In this document: piece after piece, positions 29,901-38,739 of the stretch
Layout: every line of letters begins with the position of its first letter
How positions within the stretch are numbered: the stretch's first letter is position 1
Source: Saccharomonospora xinjiangensis XJ-54
Lineage (GTDB): Bacteria; Actinomycetota; Actinomycetes; Mycobacteriales; Pseudonocardiaceae
DNA: 64,000 nucleotides
Assembly: GCF_000258175.1 (NCBI RefSeq)
Contig: NZ_JH636049.1
Coordinates: forward strand, 3,635,482-3,699,481
Direction: 5' to 3'
Notes under the pieces: generated by a model
Database searches by the model: none
Told to the model about the DNA's origin: nothing
The model's input: the letters and a program-made list of their open reading frames with translations, nothing else
Program-made: the position numbers and the translations under genes

Positions 29901-31865
29901 TCAGGGGATCACCGAGAGACTGACCGTCGTCCCCGGTTCGACGAACTCCCCGCCTGCCGGACTCTGGTCCACCACGAAGCTGATCGGGCCCCGGGAGTCG
30001 CCACCCGAGACCTTGAATCCCGCGTCTCGCAGGATCTGAACGGCCTTCTCAGTGCGGCGGCCGACGACCGAGGGCACCTCGACCGCGTTGGACACGACGA
30101 CTCCGACTCGGCTGCCCTGCTCGACCGTGCTGCCGCCTGCGGGTTCGGTGCGCACCACGTGGCCGGAAGGAACTCCCTCGGCGAACTCCTCGCCCGCTTC
30201 GTAGGGGTCGAAACCCGCGTCGCGCAGCGCCTGGAACGCCTCTTTGCGGGACAGGCCAGTGATATCAGGCACAGGGGTCGGGGGCGGGCCCTTGGAGCGG
30301 ACGATCGTCACCGCGTCGCCGACGTTGGCCTGGCTTCCCGGTTGCGGCCGCAGCGTGATCACGGCCCCCTCCGGGACCTCGGCGCTGTAGTCGTCGGTCT
30401 CGGCGGACATGCGGGGCTTGAGCTGCACCGCCTCGATGGCGCGTTCGGCCTCCTCGACCGACGCGCCCGCGCGTACATCGGGCACAACGGGCCTGCCGAG
30501 GGAGACGACCACGGTCACCTCGTCGCCCTGCAAGGCACGGGCACCACTGTCCGGATCGCTGCGGATCACTGTGCCGGAGGGCGTCGTGTTGTGCCGTTCC
30601 TCCGTGAACACCGGCGTCAGCTGCGCCTGGCTCAGTGCGGTCTCGGCCTCTTCCCTGCTCATGCCTGCCAGCGAGGGAACGTCCACGTATCGGCCGCTGG
30701 AGAACCACCACACCCCGGCACCGACACCACCGAGCAGGACGAGCACCACCAGCGCGAGCACCGCCAGCGGTGCCCTGCGCCGGGGCACACCGTCTGTCGG
30801 CTCGCTCTCCCGGTCGCCCGTGTGTTCGAGCTGTTCCGCCACGGCGCGGGGGAGAGCCTGGGTGCCGCGTGGACCCGCATCCGGGGCGATGGCAGGCAGG
30901 GCGGGGACGGTGAGTTCGGAGTCTGCCTCGGCAGGACCGCCACCGGCACTGTTCGCGGGTGCGGGTACGAACGGGATCGCAGCGGGGCGCAGGCCGAGTT
31001 CCGCGCGGACCTGTTGGAGTTCGGCGAGGAAGTCGGCGGCATTGGCCGGTCGTGCGGCGGGATCACGTCGCGTCGCACGCACCACGAGGTCATCGAGTGC
31101 GGAGGGCAGGTCGGACACCACGGTGCCCGGGGCGGGAACGTCGTCGTTGACATGGCGGTAGGCCACCGACAACGCCGTGTCGCCGCGATAGGGGACTTGG
31201 CCGGTGAGCATCTCGTACAGGAGGATGCCGGTCGAGTACACGTCCGACCGCTCGCTCGCGGCTCCCGTGGAGACCTGCTCGGGGGAGAGATAGGCGACGG
31301 TACCGAGGATGACGCTGGTGCTGGTCGTGCCCGCGCTCGCGGCGGCGCGAACCAGCCCGAAGTCGGCGACTTTCACGGTGCCGCCGTGCTCGCCCACCCT
31401 TCCGATGAGCACGTTCTCCGGTTTGACGTCACGGTGCACGAGCCCGGCCGCGTGGGCGGCGGCCAGCGCGGAGAGCACCTGCTCGGCGATCGTCACCGCG
31501 AGGGCGACGTCGATCCTGCCCCGGTCCTCGATCAGATCACGCAGCGTGCCTCCGGCCACGAGTTCCATAACGAGGAACGCCCTCGGGTTGTCCGCGCCGG
31601 CCGAGGTGTCGAAGCCCTGGTCGTGGACCGCGACGATGTGTGGATGGTGTAGCCGGGCCGCGGATCGGGCTTCCCGCTCGAACCGGTCGAGGAACGAGCG
31701 GTCGCCCGCGAACCGGGAGTCCATGACCTTCACGGCGACCGGCCGGTCGAGGCGGGTATCGACCCCTCGGTAGACCGACGACATCCCGCCGCGGGCGATC
31801 AGGTCCTCGACGCGGTACCGCCGGTCGAGAAGTACGCCTGCGAGGCTGGTTTCCGTGCGTGTCAC
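29901..31865 (-). CDS. pknL: PknL-like serine/threonine kinase with four PASTA domains
   Basis: A 654-residue membrane kinase. The kinase domain spans residues ~17-285: Lys46 (VAVKVMD), HRDVKPEN with catalytic Asp146, DFG (Asp168), and an activation loop with TTSTS before GTVAYLSPEQ. A cytoplasmic linker follows, then one membrane helix (APLAVLALVVLVLLGG) and four PASTA repeats (YVDVPSLAG, PVVPDVRAG, TPVPDITGL, VEVPSVVGR) that would sense peptidoglycan outside. The KVMDSRFAGD motif and the divergent Rv2175c-like gene identify it as PknL; M. tuberculosis PknL lacks PASTA domains, so this version looks like a cell-wall sensor. The start is GTG 31865 with a TAGGAT -10; ATG 31904 is possible. Confidence 0.92.
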   Translation of the reverse strand: MTRTETSLAGVLLDRRYRVEDLIARGGMSSVYRGVDTRLDRPVAVKVMDSRFAGDRSFLDRFEREARSAARLHHPHIVAVHDQGFDTSAGADNPRAFLVMELVAGGTLRDLIEDRGRIDVALAVTIAEQVLSALAAAHAAGLVHRDVKPENVLIGRVGEHGGTVKVADFGLVRAAASAGTTSTSVILGTVAYLSPEQVSTGAASERSDVYSTGILLYEMLTGQVPYRGDTALSVAYRHVNDDVPAPGTVVSDLPSALDDLVVRATRRDPAARPANAADFLAELQQVRAELGLRPAAIPFVPAPANSAGGGPAEADSELTVPALPAIAPDAGPRGTQALPRAVAEQLEHTGDRESEPTDGVPRRRAPLAVLALVVLVLLGGVGAGVWWFSSGRYVDVPSLAGMSREEAETALSQAQLTPVFTEERHNTTPSGTVIRSDPDSGARALQGDEVTVVVSLGRPVVPDVRAGASVEEAERAIEAVQLKPRMSAETDDYSAEVPEGAVITLRPQPGSQANVGDAVTIVRSKGPPPTPVPDITGLSRKEAFQALRDAGFDPYEAGEEFAEGVPSGHVVRTEPAGGSTVEQGSRVGVVVSNAVEVPSVVGRRTEKAVQILRDAGFKVSGGDSRGPISFVVDQSPAGGEFVEPGTTVSLSVIP

Positions 31866-31873
31866 AGCGGTCG

Positions 31874-31879
31874 ATCCTA
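31874..31879 (-). promoter_or_regulatory. -10 box of leaderless pknL
   Basis: On the minus strand TAGGAT lies 8 nt before GTG 31865 with no Shine-Dalgarno, favouring this start over ATG 31904, which lies upstream of the box. Confidence 0.5.
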
Positions 31880-31974
31880 CGGTCGGGGACTGGAAGGCAC
31901 CCATGAGCGCACCCGTCGCCGTGTGGGGAAAAGGGCCTGCTCCCGGGAGCTCCGATTATGGCAAGGTAGGGGGT

Positions 31975-32343
31975 GTGAGTGCGATTCCAGTCGCTGACGA
32001 CGTGCTTGACCCCGATGTCCCTGTGCTGACCGTCGCCGAGGTGGCGAGCAGGATCGGTCAGTCCGAGAACAAAGTCCGGCAGATGCTGCGTGACGGTCAC
32101 CTCATCGCGGTCCGCAGAAGCGGTGAGCTGCTGGTGCCCGCCGATTTCGTCGGGACGGAAGGCGCGATCAAGGGGCTTCCCGGCACCATCACCGTGCTGT
32201 CGGACGCCGGGTTCAACCGGACGGAGATGCTGCGCTGGCTGTATTCGGAGGACGAGTCGCTTCCCGGTGTGACGCCCGTCAACGCGCTGCGGACGAGCCA
32301 CGGCACCGAGGTGAAGCGTCGCGCACAGGCGATGGCGTTCTGA
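31975..32343 (+). CDS. Rv2175c-like DNA-binding protein (PknL substrate family)
   Basis: A 122-residue basic protein with an N-terminal winged/helix-turn-helix domain (VLTVAEVASRIGQSENKVRQMLRDGHLIAVRR, excisionase-like) and a C-terminal domain ending HGTEVKRRAQAMAF. It matches M. tuberculosis Rv2175c, a DNA-binding protein phosphorylated by PknL at an N-terminal threonine. Here the early Thr is in DPDVPVLTVAE; a target site was not assigned. GTG 31975 fits homology. It is divergent from pknL, about 110 bp apart, in the mycobacterial arrangement. It likely acts as a transcription factor of unknown targets. Confidence 0.85.
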   Translation: MSAIPVADDVLDPDVPVLTVAEVASRIGQSENKVRQMLRDGHLIAVRRSGELLVPADFVGTEGAIKGLPGTITVLSDAGFNRTEMLRWLYSEDESLPGVTPVNALRTSHGTEVKRRAQAMAF

Positions 32344-32378
32344 CCGGCTCCACACAGCTCTGGCGACAGGGCTTGCTT

Positions 32379-32415
32379 GCGGTGCGCGACCCGCGAACGC
32401 GGGGCCGCGCACCGC
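32379..32415. terminator. Bidirectional hairpin between the Rv2175c-like gene and the cutinase
   Basis: An outer 10-bp stem (GCGGTGCGCG at 32379-32388 with CGCGCACCGC at 32406-32415) encloses an inner CCGC-GAAC-GCGG hairpin (32391-32402). It lies between convergent genes and ends 37 bp before the cutinase stop. Confidence 0.7.
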
Positions 32416-32452
32416 ACCCGGTCGGCGGACGCCGTCCGGTAGTCGTACCGGG

Positions 32453-33364
32453 TCAGTACGGGCAGGTCGAGCGGTACTCCTCGATGGAGCGGTCGGTCGG
32501 GTTCGGGCACAGGAACTGGCCGTAGCGGGTGTCGTCGTCCACGAACCGCTTGAGCCAGGAGATCGAGTACTTCGCGATCGTGGTGTTCGAGATGTTCGGC
32601 GCGAAGTGGGTCGCTCCGTCCAGTTCGAGATAGGCCTTCTCGAGGGAGGAAGGCAGGCTCTCGTAGAACGGCTCGGCATGGGTGCGCACTGAGGCGATCG
32701 AGTCGTACTCGGCGCCGATGATGAACGTGGGTACCTGTACCTCGCCCCACGTCTTGTCGAGGTTCCACGGGGTGAGCGGGATGGACGCCTTCAGCGAGGG
32801 CCGGTCCACTGTGGCCTCCAGCGATCCCCCTCCGCCCATGGAGTGACCCATGACGGCGAGCCGGTTCGGGTCGAGCCGTTCGCGGACGTCGCTGTCGCTG
32901 CGCTCGACGAGGTAGTCGAGTGCGGCGAGCAGCTGGTCACCGCGCTGGGATGGCTGGTCGAGGCGGGTGTTCGTGTCGATCGTGAACACGATGAAGCCCT
33001 GCGAGGCGAGCCGTTCGCCGTACCAGGACATGCTGCCCTGATCGGCCGTGAATCCCGGGGCGACGGCAACGGCTCCGAAGGTGCCCTCGCTCGTGTCGGT
33101 GGGGTAGTAGATCGTGCCACCGCCGAAGCCGATCGCGAAGGAGGAGACCCGTTCCTCGGACACGCGGAACGGCCCTCGGATGGCCTCGATGCTGTCCTCC
33201 GTGGGGTCGGGGCCCCGCTCGTAGGGGTTCTCCTGTGCTGTGACGTCCGCACCTGCCACACCGGCGCCTGCCAGACCGCTCGCCACGGCGAGAGTCGCGG
33301 TCAGCACACCGATCGTCCGCGTCAACCGCCCGCGAGAGCCTCCAGCTCTGTTCCGGATACGCAC
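32453..33364 (-). CDS. Secreted cutinase / polyester hydrolase (Cut190-like)
   Basis: A 303-residue exported alpha/beta hydrolase. The signal peptide ends near GVAGA (residue 39). The mature part has the triad Ser175 (GHSMGGGG), Asp221 (GAEYDSIAS) and His253 (GATHFAPN), and two C-terminal cysteines (286, 301) placed for the family disulphide. From memory the sequence is nearly collinear with Cut190 of Saccharomonospora viridis, a calcium-dependent cutinase that hydrolyses cutin-like and aromatic polyesters including PET. Glu219 and Asp221 sit where Cut190 has Glu220 and Asp222. The start is GTG 33364 with AAAGGAG 7 nt upstream; the longer frame lacks a signal. A large LuxR regulator lies directly upstream in the same direction. 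Confidence 0.93.
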   Translation of the reverse strand: MRIRNRAGGSRGRLTRTIGVLTATLAVASGLAGAGVAGADVTAQENPYERGPDPTEDSIEAIRGPFRVSEERVSSFAIGFGGGTIYYPTDTSEGTFGAVAVAPGFTADQGSMSWYGERLASQGFIVFTIDTNTRLDQPSQRGDQLLAALDYLVERSDSDVRERLDPNRLAVMGHSMGGGGSLEATVDRPSLKASIPLTPWNLDKTWGEVQVPTFIIGAEYDSIASVRTHAEPFYESLPSSLEKAYLELDGATHFAPNISNTTIAKYSISWLKRFVDDDTRYGQFLCPNPTDRSIEEYRSTCPY

Positions 33365-33510
33365 TGCGTCGCTCCTTTGCGTCGAGAACAACCTCCGGCG
33401 GCGTGGTAGCCGCCTGGGTCCGCCCGATGACGAACGGTGGTGATTCTGGACGCGCGCCGACTGCCGTGACATCGGCGAAATCACCAGTTGCTACCGACGG
33501 GTAGGAGCGA

Positions 33511-36303
33511 TCATCGGTACCGCGCGGCGAGTTCGACCCGCGATCGGACGTCGAGCTTGGCGAAGATGTTGCGCAAGTGGTGGTCCACAGTGCGATGGCT
33601 GATGAACAGCTGTGCGGCGATCTCTTTGTTCGTCGCTCCCTCCGCCACCAGCTGCGCGATCCGCTCCTGCTGTGGGCTCAGGGACCGCCGGTGGATCGAG
33701 GTACGCTGCGAGGTCCCGCGATCCCGGTGACCGCAGGCGCGCAGTTCCCGCGATGCGCGCCGCACCCACTGGGTGGCACCGAGCTCGTCGAAGAGGTGGA
33801 CTGCCTCCCGCAACACCTCTCTGGCCTTGCCAGGGTTTCGGCGGCGGCGAAGCCAAGTCGCGTACAGCAACTCCGTGACTGCGAGGTCGTACGGCGCGTC
33901 GGCGTCCCGATGCAGCCGGATCGCCTCGGTGAACCGCGCACTCGCCTCACCGTCGTGGTCGGCCAGGAGCGCGTGACAGCGGTGGGCCAACGCGGCGCGG
34001 GCCGTGCCTCCCGTGGTGGCAGCCCACTGCTCGAACGTCGTGAGAGCCCGCCTGGCGACCTCGCGCTCACCGCACCGCACCGCGGCTTCGACGAAATGCG
34101 GCACCGCCATGACCCGCAGCGGTGCGCAGTGTCGTGCGGGTCCGGCCGACATGCGGCGAAAGCGGTCGAACGCCTCGGCAGGGCGATCGTTGGAGAGTTC
34201 GACGCACGCCGCCGCCCACGTGGCGAGCGCACCCGGCCTGCCGAGTCCGCGTTCGGCGAGCTCCGAATTCGCGGCCTCCAGCCGGGTCAGCGCCGTGTCT
34301 CCATCGCCCTGGAGCGCGGCGAGCATGGCGAGCACGGCGATGTGGTCGATGGCCGAGTTCGACTGCCCGAGAGCCCTCGCGATGGACAGTCCGTCCAGCG
34401 CTGTGCCTGTCGCGGTGGCGAACCGGCCGGACAGCAGGGCGGACAGCGCGGCGTACACGAGTGCCCACGGCACGCCGGACTCGTCACCGAGGGTGCGGGC
34501 GTGGGCGGCCGCGTCGAGGGCGAGGCCCCGGGCCCTTCCCGCGTCGCCGAGTGTGAAGGCGGCCTGGCTCGCGAGTGTCTTCGCAGTGGGGTCGGAACTC
34601 GCCTCGCCGAGTTCCACGAGCCGTCGCAACGGCGCGGCGGCGGCGGTGTGCTGCCCTCGGAAGGTCGCCGACATGGCGGTGAAATGTTCCGTGACCACGA
34701 GTGTCATCGGCCATCGACGTGGACCACACAGCGTTGCCGCGTCCCGCGCGGTGAGGCAGTAGCGCGTGTTGTCGCCCGCGACGAAGCTCGCCTCTCCCGC
34801 GAGCATCAGCGTGGTGGCCGCCAGCGCGCTGTGCGTGGGCGCCAGGCGGCGTGCGGTGGTGACGAGTTCGGCCGCGGCCACGGAAGGGTTTCCCCTCCGC
34901 AGCTCGATCTCCCCAGCCAGTCTCCCGATGCGCACGCGGAGGTCGCCCACTGCGAGCGGGCTGGCACGGCGCAGTGCTGTGCGGGCGCGTTGCGGCCTGC
35001 CCGACGCCCAGTGATCCGTTGCCGCTGCCACGAGACGGTGAGCCCGTCCCGTGACATCGCCGGACAACTCGGCCGCCCTCTCACCAGCGGCGGCGGCTCT
35101 GTCGTAGGCGGCCTCGGCCCGCGCCCGCACAGCGATCCGATCCAGTTGCCGGACGACCTCGGGTGCGGGCGCGGTGGCGGTCGCGGCGCGATGCCACACC
35201 GCCCGATCATGTTCGCCCCTGGCCTCGGCCGCCTCGACGAGGCGGCGGTGTGCGGCCTCGATCTCCGCGGGCAGGAGTGTGGCGAGCACGGCGGACGGGA
35301 CGATGTCCGCCGAGGGCCGGACACCCGCGGCGTCGGCCACCACCAGTCCCGATCGCACGGCTTCCTCCAACGCCGCCGTGCCTTCGCGGTCCGCGATGTG
35401 ATGAGTGAGGACACCGTCGGATCCCGTCGCCGCCACGGCCAGTGCGACCATGCCGCGCGCGGTCGAGGACAGCACCGAGAGTCTGCGCTTCACCGTCCGG
35501 CACAGCCTCCCTCCTGGCGGCGGTGACGCCGGGGGAGCGGCGCGGCCGCAAAGCTGATCGGCTGACAGACTCCCGGCGAGTTCGACGAGGGCGAGCGGGT
35601 TGCCGCATCCGGCGTCGATCAACGCGTCCGTGACATCCCGGGACAGGGAAGGGCCCAGCCGGTCACGCAGAACCTCGTGAGCCGCCTCGTCGGAGAGCCC
35701 ACCGAGGCGGATTCCGGTCAGCCCGGCCCACACCGAAGGGTCGGGGCGAGCGCCCGGCGCCGCTGTGTGATCCAGGGTGAACACGAACAGCACTCTCGTG
35801 TGCCGGGCGCGCCGCGCCGCGAAAGTGAGGACCGACAGCGATTCCCCGTCGAGCAGATGCGCCGAATCCACGCAAATCAGCGTGGGGCGCCTGCGAGCGG
35901 CGTGGTCCAGCAAAGCCGAGACCGCGGCGGGCAGCGACAGTCGTCCGTGCTCGTCCGCCTCGCAGGTGGGCAGTCCCCACACAGGGCGGAGGGCCTCGGC
36001 GCGATCGCCAGGCAACGCCGCCACGAGGTCGTGGAGTGGGCGAAGCACCTGTTCGACCCCGGCAAGACGGACAGCGCTCTCGGCGGCACTCCCCGTCGCG
36101 CGCAGGATCTCGAAGCCGTCGGCCCGGCCGATCACGGCGTCGAGAAGCGTGGTCTTCCCTGTTCCCGGTGCCCCAGTAAGGACGACGCCTGCGCCGTCAC
36201 CGTCGGCCGCGGCGTCGAGGAGTCCGGTCAGAACGGCGAGTTCACCGGCGCGCCCGCGCACCGGTCGTGGCTGCGCGGGCGTGCCATCCCAGACGGCGAG
36301 CAT
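33511..36303 (-). CDS. Large ATP-binding LuxR-type regulator (LAL/MalT-like)
   Basis: A 930-residue regulator. The N-terminal AAA/STAND ATPase has Walker A GAPGTGKTT (about residues 44-52) and a Walker B-like PTLICVDSAHLL. A long helical middle region looks like tetratricopeptide-type repeats (many A/L-rich helices). The last ~65 residues are a LuxR helix-turn-helix: SLSPQQERIAQLVAEGATNK, then EIAAQLFISHRTVDHHLRNIFAKLDVRSR. Such proteins activate carbon-use or antibiotic genes after binding a ligand and ATP. The gene immediately precedes the cutinase (146-bp gap, same strand), so cutinase control is a reasonable hypothesis but not shown. Confidence 0.88.
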   Translation of the reverse strand: MLAVWDGTPAQPRPVRGRAGELAVLTGLLDAAADGDGAGVVLTGAPGTGKTTLLDAVIGRADGFEILRATGSAAESAVRLAGVEQVLRPLHDLVAALPGDRAEALRPVWGLPTCEADEHGRLSLPAAVSALLDHAARRRPTLICVDSAHLLDGESLSVLTFAARRARHTRVLFVFTLDHTAAPGARPDPSVWAGLTGIRLGGLSDEAAHEVLRDRLGPSLSRDVTDALIDAGCGNPLALVELAGSLSADQLCGRAAPPASPPPGGRLCRTVKRRLSVLSSTARGMVALAVAATGSDGVLTHHIADREGTAALEEAVRSGLVVADAAGVRPSADIVPSAVLATLLPAEIEAAHRRLVEAAEARGEHDRAVWHRAATATAPAPEVVRQLDRIAVRARAEAAYDRAAAAGERAAELSGDVTGRAHRLVAAATDHWASGRPQRARTALRRASPLAVGDLRVRIGRLAGEIELRRGNPSVAAAELVTTARRLAPTHSALAATTLMLAGEASFVAGDNTRYCLTARDAATLCGPRRWPMTLVVTEHFTAMSATFRGQHTAAAAPLRRLVELGEASSDPTAKTLASQAAFTLGDAGRARGLALDAAAHARTLGDESGVPWALVYAALSALLSGRFATATGTALDGLSIARALGQSNSAIDHIAVLAMLAALQGDGDTALTRLEAANSELAERGLGRPGALATWAAACVELSNDRPAEAFDRFRRMSAGPARHCAPLRVMAVPHFVEAAVRCGEREVARRALTTFEQWAATTGGTARAALAHRCHALLADHDGEASARFTEAIRLHRDADAPYDLAVTELLYATWLRRRRNPGKAREVLREAVHLFDELGATQWVRRASRELRACGHRDRGTSQRTSIHRRSLSPQQERIAQLVAEGATNKEIAAQLFISHRTVDHHLRNIFAKLDVRSRVELAARYR

Positions 36304-36365
36304 CCCGTCAGTGTCGCGGCTTGATCACCGTGCGGGAAGAGCGCTTCGTCGCAAAGAACCCTCGA

Positions 36366-37154
36366 TCAGCCGTTGCGGCTGTCCCTCCACGTGAGCCACT
36401 GCCGCAGCTCGGAGAGGTCGTAGTCCGGTCCGTCCGCGCTCACTGTGAACAGCGTGATGCCGAGATCGGCGAGCTGGTCCCCGGAGTCGGAGGGAGAACC
36501 GGACACGCCAACGGAGCGTTCGATCTCCGCAGGATCGCGGCCGACGTCGGCGCAGTGGCGGTCGAGGATCTCGATCTTCCGGGCGGCCACCTCGGCGTCG
36601 CCGAACCCGTGCCAGATGTCGGCGTGCCGCGCGACGAGCCGCAGCGTCTTCTTCTCCCCGCCTCCTCCGATCAGCACCGGGATCTTCCGCATCGGCGCGG
36701 GGTTCAGTTCGGCGAACCGCTTCTCGATCCTGGGCAGTGCCTCCCCGAGCGCGGCGAGCCTGCTGCCGGGGGTGCCGAACTCGTAGCCGTACTCGTCGTA
36801 GTCCTTCTGGAACCAACCGGCACCGATGCCGAGGATGAGCCTGCCGTCGCTGATGTGGTCCACGGTGCGCGCCATGTCGGCGAGCAGCTCCGGGTTGCGG
36901 TAGCTGTTGCAGCTCACGAGCGCGCCGATCTCCACTCGCGACGTGGCCTCGGCCCACGCGCCGAGCATGGTCCAGCACTCGAAGTGCTTGCCATCGGGAT
37001 CACCGCTCAACGGGTAGAAGTGGTCCCAGTTGAACAGGATGTCCACGCCGAGGTCCTCGGCCTGCGCCGCGGCGCGCCGGATGGCGTCGTAGTCAGCATG
37101 CTGCGGCTGGATCTGCAACCCGATGCGGATCGGCCGTTCTGTCGTGGTCGTCAT
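36366..37154 (-). CDS. LLM-class F420-dependent oxidoreductase
   Basis: A 262-residue luciferase-like TIM-barrel protein, probably using coenzyme F420. Typical segments are VDILFNWDHFYPLSGDPDG near the N-terminus, GALVSCNSYRNPELLADMAR, TVDHISDGRLILGIGAGWFQKDY (the family core), and PVLIGGGGEKKTLRLVARHAD. Shorter than the ~340-residue F420-dependent dehydrogenases, it belongs to the compact Rv2161c-like type. The ATG at 37154 has GGAGGC upstream. It follows crtI by 11 bp, so it is probably in a crtE/idsA-crtI operon. Substrate unknown. Confidence 0.86.
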   Translation of the reverse strand: MTTTTERPIRIGLQIQPQHADYDAIRRAAAQAEDLGVDILFNWDHFYPLSGDPDGKHFECWTMLGAWAEATSRVEIGALVSCNSYRNPELLADMARTVDHISDGRLILGIGAGWFQKDYDEYGYEFGTPGSRLAALGEALPRIEKRFAELNPAPMRKIPVLIGGGGEKKTLRLVARHADIWHGFGDAEVAARKIEILDRHCADVGRDPAEIERSVGVSGSPSDSGDQLADLGITLFTVSADGPDYDLSELRQWLTWRDSRNG

Positions 37155-37165
37155 GCCTCCGAACC

Positions 37166-38695
37166 CTAATCCTCCACAGCGCAGGCGCCCTGACGGCGCA
37201 GCAACCGTTCAGCCGCGAGCTTTCCGGAGACGAGCACCGGTGGAATCCCCACACCGGGTGTGGTGCCACAACCGGCCAGAACCACGTTGTCCGCACCACG
37301 CACGCGGTTGGCAGGACGGAAAGGGCCGGTCTGCGCGAGTGTGTGCGCGAGCGAGAATGGCGTACCCGCGCCGAGTCCCTCGCTCTCCCAGGAGCGGGGC
37401 GTCGCGACGGACTCGACGACGAGGTTGCCCGCGAGCCCGTGGAACCCTCGCGCGTCGAGTGTGCGGAGCAACTCGTCGCGGTAGGCGCCGGTGATCCTCG
37501 GCCAGTCCACTTCGGAGATATGCAGGTTGGGGGCGGGGGCAAGCACGGTGATCACGTCCTGCCCCTGGGGTGCCAGCGTGGGATCGGTGGCGGTGGGCCG
37601 CGTCACGAGCAGGGAGGGATCGCTCATGAGGCTGCCCTTGCGGACGATCTCGGCGAACGTGTCCCGCCACGCGCTGCCGAAGGACAGCGTGTGGTGGCCG
37701 AGCGTGAGCGCCGTGCTGTCGGCACCGTCGGCCCGAGCGTGCCCGTAGAGCACGACGGCCGACGGCGAGTAGCGCAGCCGCACCGGCCTGCGCGGCGCGC
37801 GGCCGAGCAGCGCGTAGGCGGTGGTGAGTTCCGTCGCGAGCACCACGGCGCCGCAACGGATGCGCTCGCCCGTGCTGGTGCGCACCGCGCGCACGCATCC
37901 GCCGGAGTCCCGTTCGAGGTGCTCCGCCGACGTGCCAAGCCGCACCGTCGCACCCGCCGCGCTGGCCGCCGCCGTCATGGCCCTCGCCACCTCGCCCATG
38001 CCGCCCTGCGGGTAGTGGACGCCCGCGACCGTGTCCATGTAGGCGATCACGCCGTAGGCCGCGAGAGCGCGCATGGGTTCCAGACCCGCGTAGAGCGACT
38101 GGAACGTGAACAGCCGCCGGAGCCGCTCGTCGGTGACGAATCGTGCGACCTTCGCGCCGAGCCTGCCGAAACCGCCGAGTGCGGCGAGGCGGGCGAGCGC
38201 GGGAGTGGCGAGATCGAGCACGGAGTCGAAGTTCGCGCCGATGAACCGGTCGCGCTGCACGGCGTACAACTCCGAGAGCCAGCTCCTCAGCCTGCGGTAG
38301 CCCTCGGCGTCGGCTGGCCCTGCCACCGCCCTGATCTCCGACTCCATCGCCTCAGGATCGGTGTGCACGGCGATGGTGCTGCCGTCGGCGAACTGCGCCA
38401 GGTAAGCGGGGTGCAGTGGCATCAGCGTCAGCCACTCGCTCACGCTGCACCCCACTGCCGCGAACGCCTCGTCGAGCAACTCCGGCATGGTGAACACGCT
38501 CGCGCCCATGTCGATGCGGTAGCCGTTGACCAGCCGGTCGGACACCCTGCCACCCGGACTACTGTCCCGTTCGAGCAGCGTGACACCGCGTCCGGCACCC
38601 AGCAGGTGCAATGTCGCGGCCAGCCCAGCCAGCCCCGCGCCCACCACCACGACGTCGGTCGTCTCGTCACCGCTCGTTGCCGTTTCGGCCTCCAC
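37166..38695 (-). CDS. crtI: Phytoene desaturase-like FAD enzyme (CrtI family)
   Basis: A 509-residue FAD-dependent amine-oxidase-fold protein. The N-terminal dinucleotide fold is VVVVGAGLAGLAATLHL followed by LLERDSSPGGRV. RIDMGASVFTMPELL and YPQGGMGEVARAM are CrtI markers. The C-terminal FAD contact GCGTTPGVGIPPVLVSGKLAAERLL is intact. It probably introduces double bonds in a carotenoid precursor. The preceding polyprenyl synthase gene 44 bp upstream would supply geranylgeranyl diphosphate. No phytoene synthase (crtB) is in the window, so the pathway is not complete here and another polyene substrate is possible. The start is GTG 38695 with AGGAAGGAG upstream. Confidence 0.85.
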   Translation of the reverse strand: MEAETATSGDETTDVVVVGAGLAGLAATLHLLGAGRGVTLLERDSSPGGRVSDRLVNGYRIDMGASVFTMPELLDEAFAAVGCSVSEWLTLMPLHPAYLAQFADGSTIAVHTDPEAMESEIRAVAGPADAEGYRRLRSWLSELYAVQRDRFIGANFDSVLDLATPALARLAALGGFGRLGAKVARFVTDERLRRLFTFQSLYAGLEPMRALAAYGVIAYMDTVAGVHYPQGGMGEVARAMTAAASAAGATVRLGTSAEHLERDSGGCVRAVRTSTGERIRCGAVVLATELTTAYALLGRAPRRPVRLRYSPSAVVLYGHARADGADSTALTLGHHTLSFGSAWRDTFAEIVRKGSLMSDPSLLVTRPTATDPTLAPQGQDVITVLAPAPNLHISEVDWPRITGAYRDELLRTLDARGFHGLAGNLVVESVATPRSWESEGLGAGTPFSLAHTLAQTGPFRPANRVRGADNVVLAGCGTTPGVGIPPVLVSGKLAAERLLRRQGACAVED

Positions 38696-38739
38696 CCGCG
38701 CTCCTTCCTCTCGGACGCGCCCGGCAGGCCGGTAGCGCG

